Assembly (NCBI GenBank): GCA_016098155.1
Contig: JAAAJB010000080.1
Location: 20,398 to 84,397 of the forward strand
Origin: Actinomortierella ambigua
Lineage: Eukaryota > Mortierellomycota > Mortierellomycetes > Mortierellales > Mortierellaceae
Direction of reading: 5' to 3'
Length of the DNA: 64,000 nucleotides
Shown here: positions 62,819 to 64,000 of the stretch, in pieces
Layout of the letters: each line of letters begins with the position of its first letter
Numbering within the stretch: the stretch's first letter is position 1
The notes under the pieces: generated by a model
Seen by the model: the letters and a program-made list of their open reading frames with translations, nothing else
The model's database searches: none
Told to the model about the DNA's origin: nothing
Program-made: the position numbers and the translations under genes

Positions 62819-64000
62819 GCCTGCCTACCAGCTCCTTCCTCCCCCACACGTCTCTGTCGCCAATAACACCCAACGAATTATCTCCGCAAGGCGACATCAT
62901 TGTCCCAGGCTCGGCCCACAATGCTCTGTGGCCACGGATGCAATGGTAAGCAAGACATCCAATATTGTGCCACAAAGCACATGTGGCATGGCTATGTGGC
63001 TCTCAACGTGCTAAAGTTCTGTGCAACCTCTCGCACTTTCATCTCGTAATAGCTGCTCTCTACAATACTTGCAGTAACTTCAATCATCAAGCATCTATGG
63101 CCCGGTCTACAACACTACAAGCTACCATCGTTGCCATGGAATGGTACGTGTGATCCATTATGAGAGTGACGCATGAGTACATGGTAGATGACATTGTGGA
63201 TCCCAGGTTACCAACTCTTTTTTTTATGATCTCCCCTTCAATAGCTCATTCATGCACACCAATATCCCTTGAGCCTATCAAACAAAATATCGAATGAGCA
63301 ACCATGGCCGGCGTCCCTCTTCTCTGGCGGCTCTTTTGTCAACCCCAGTCAACGTATACATTACTACACCCTACACCAGACACACGATTCAGAACACCCC
63401 TACCACACACGATACAAAACACCCTACCACATACCACACACACGAAACAGAACACCTTACCACACACACCACACATGCCTAGCTCTTCCATCACAGCAGT
63501 GTCCTCTCGCATACTATCCACACGGAGCTTATCAAGCCCAGCTATTTCCTCGTCCAAACCAATCCACCCTTGAGGGCACTCATGTGGCCACCTAAACATC
63601 ATCAAATGAACACGCATACGTACAATCCCCTAAGGCACTCTAATGCAATAAACACATGCATACACACAAACACAAACACAAACACACGCACATATAACAA
63701 AGTACCTATAGCTGATTCAGATTGGGCCATGTTAGCTTACGAAGCCCCCCCCCTCCCCATGAGTTGAACTCTAGTCTGGAAGGGCTGTACAGGGCGAAAA
63801 GATGCGAGCGAGAAATTCCAATACTTGACTCGTTGTCTCCTGGTCCTTTGAGTGTTAGAGGTCCGCCCTTGACACGCAGTCAAAGGCCTCGCTGTTCGAG
63901 TGGGTAAAGTAGCATTTATCCTCTTGAATGAAGTATGTATCAAGGGATGCAGTGGGCTGTGATGGCCCTTCAAGCTTTCCCATGCTCACAGTGGCGTCTG

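Larger units (their letters stand above)
62211..64000. other. Right-end region without a convincing gene
   Basis: Starts with a strongly purine-rich + strand block (62335–62620), which is the CT-rich leader of the LIM/RhoGAP gene. Beyond it lie a minus-strand frame with a hydrophobic segment (62630–62818), listed separately, and CA/ACAC-rich repeats at 63355–63480 and 63655–63700. No other coding signal is seen. Confidence 0.5.

Overview
The window is nuclear DNA from a filamentous fungus. Its genes carry many short spliceosomal GT–AG introns and encode typical fungal proteins such as urease, an Lrg1-type LIM/RhoGAP, an Mga2/Spt23-type factor and a protein O-mannosyltransferase. Low-complexity Gln, Asn and His tracts inside proteins and long microsatellite-rich intergenic stretches are abundant. 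I suspect an early-diverging lineage such as Mortierellomycota, but this rests on general character and not on a diagnostic sequence. There is one 411-base assembly gap (7516–7926). I found no tRNA, rRNA, CRISPR array or recognisable transposon.

Layout. 1–4171 (−): N-terminal and IPT/TIG part of an Mga2/Spt23-like factor that runs off the left edge. 4172–10583: repeat-rich intergenic DNA with the gap. 10584–16595 (+): PMT-family O-mannosyltransferase with very long disordered ends. 17011–18156 (−): single-pass, Cys-rich surface protein. 18157–23224: long gene-poor region. 23225–25814 (−): long-chain alcohol oxidase. 27115–28230 (+): COX12. 28677–30573 (−): ASF1, plus an orphan exon downstream. 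30763–34249 (−): TUG/Ubx4-type UBX protein. 34802–37014 (+): mitochondrial 3-oxoacyl-ACP reductase. 37330–40639 (−): pyruvate dehydrogenase E2. 43270–46939 (+): urease. 47265–50075 (+): acid sphingomyelinase-like phosphodiesterase. 50456–52317 (−): POT/PTR2 peptide transporter. 53353–56118 (−): large protein with two SWIM-type zinc-finger signatures. 56701–62210 (−): Lrg1-like LIM/RhoGAP. 62211–64000: no convincing gene.

Themes. The genes are not an operon or an obvious metabolic cluster, but two themes recur. One is cell wall and surface: O-mannosyltransferase, sensor-like surface protein, Lrg1-type RhoGAP. The other is lipid and mitochondrial carbon metabolism: Mga2/Spt23-like regulator, fatty alcohol oxidase, mitochondrial fatty-acid-synthesis reductase convergent with lipoylated PDH-E2, COX12. 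Urease and the peptide transporter serve nitrogen acquisition. Exon boundaries were set by hand from GT–AG signals, codon phase and conserved protein motifs. For the multi-exon genes with both ends in the window the exon lengths sum to whole codons, which supports those models. Start codons in genes with open low-complexity 5' leaders remain uncertain.
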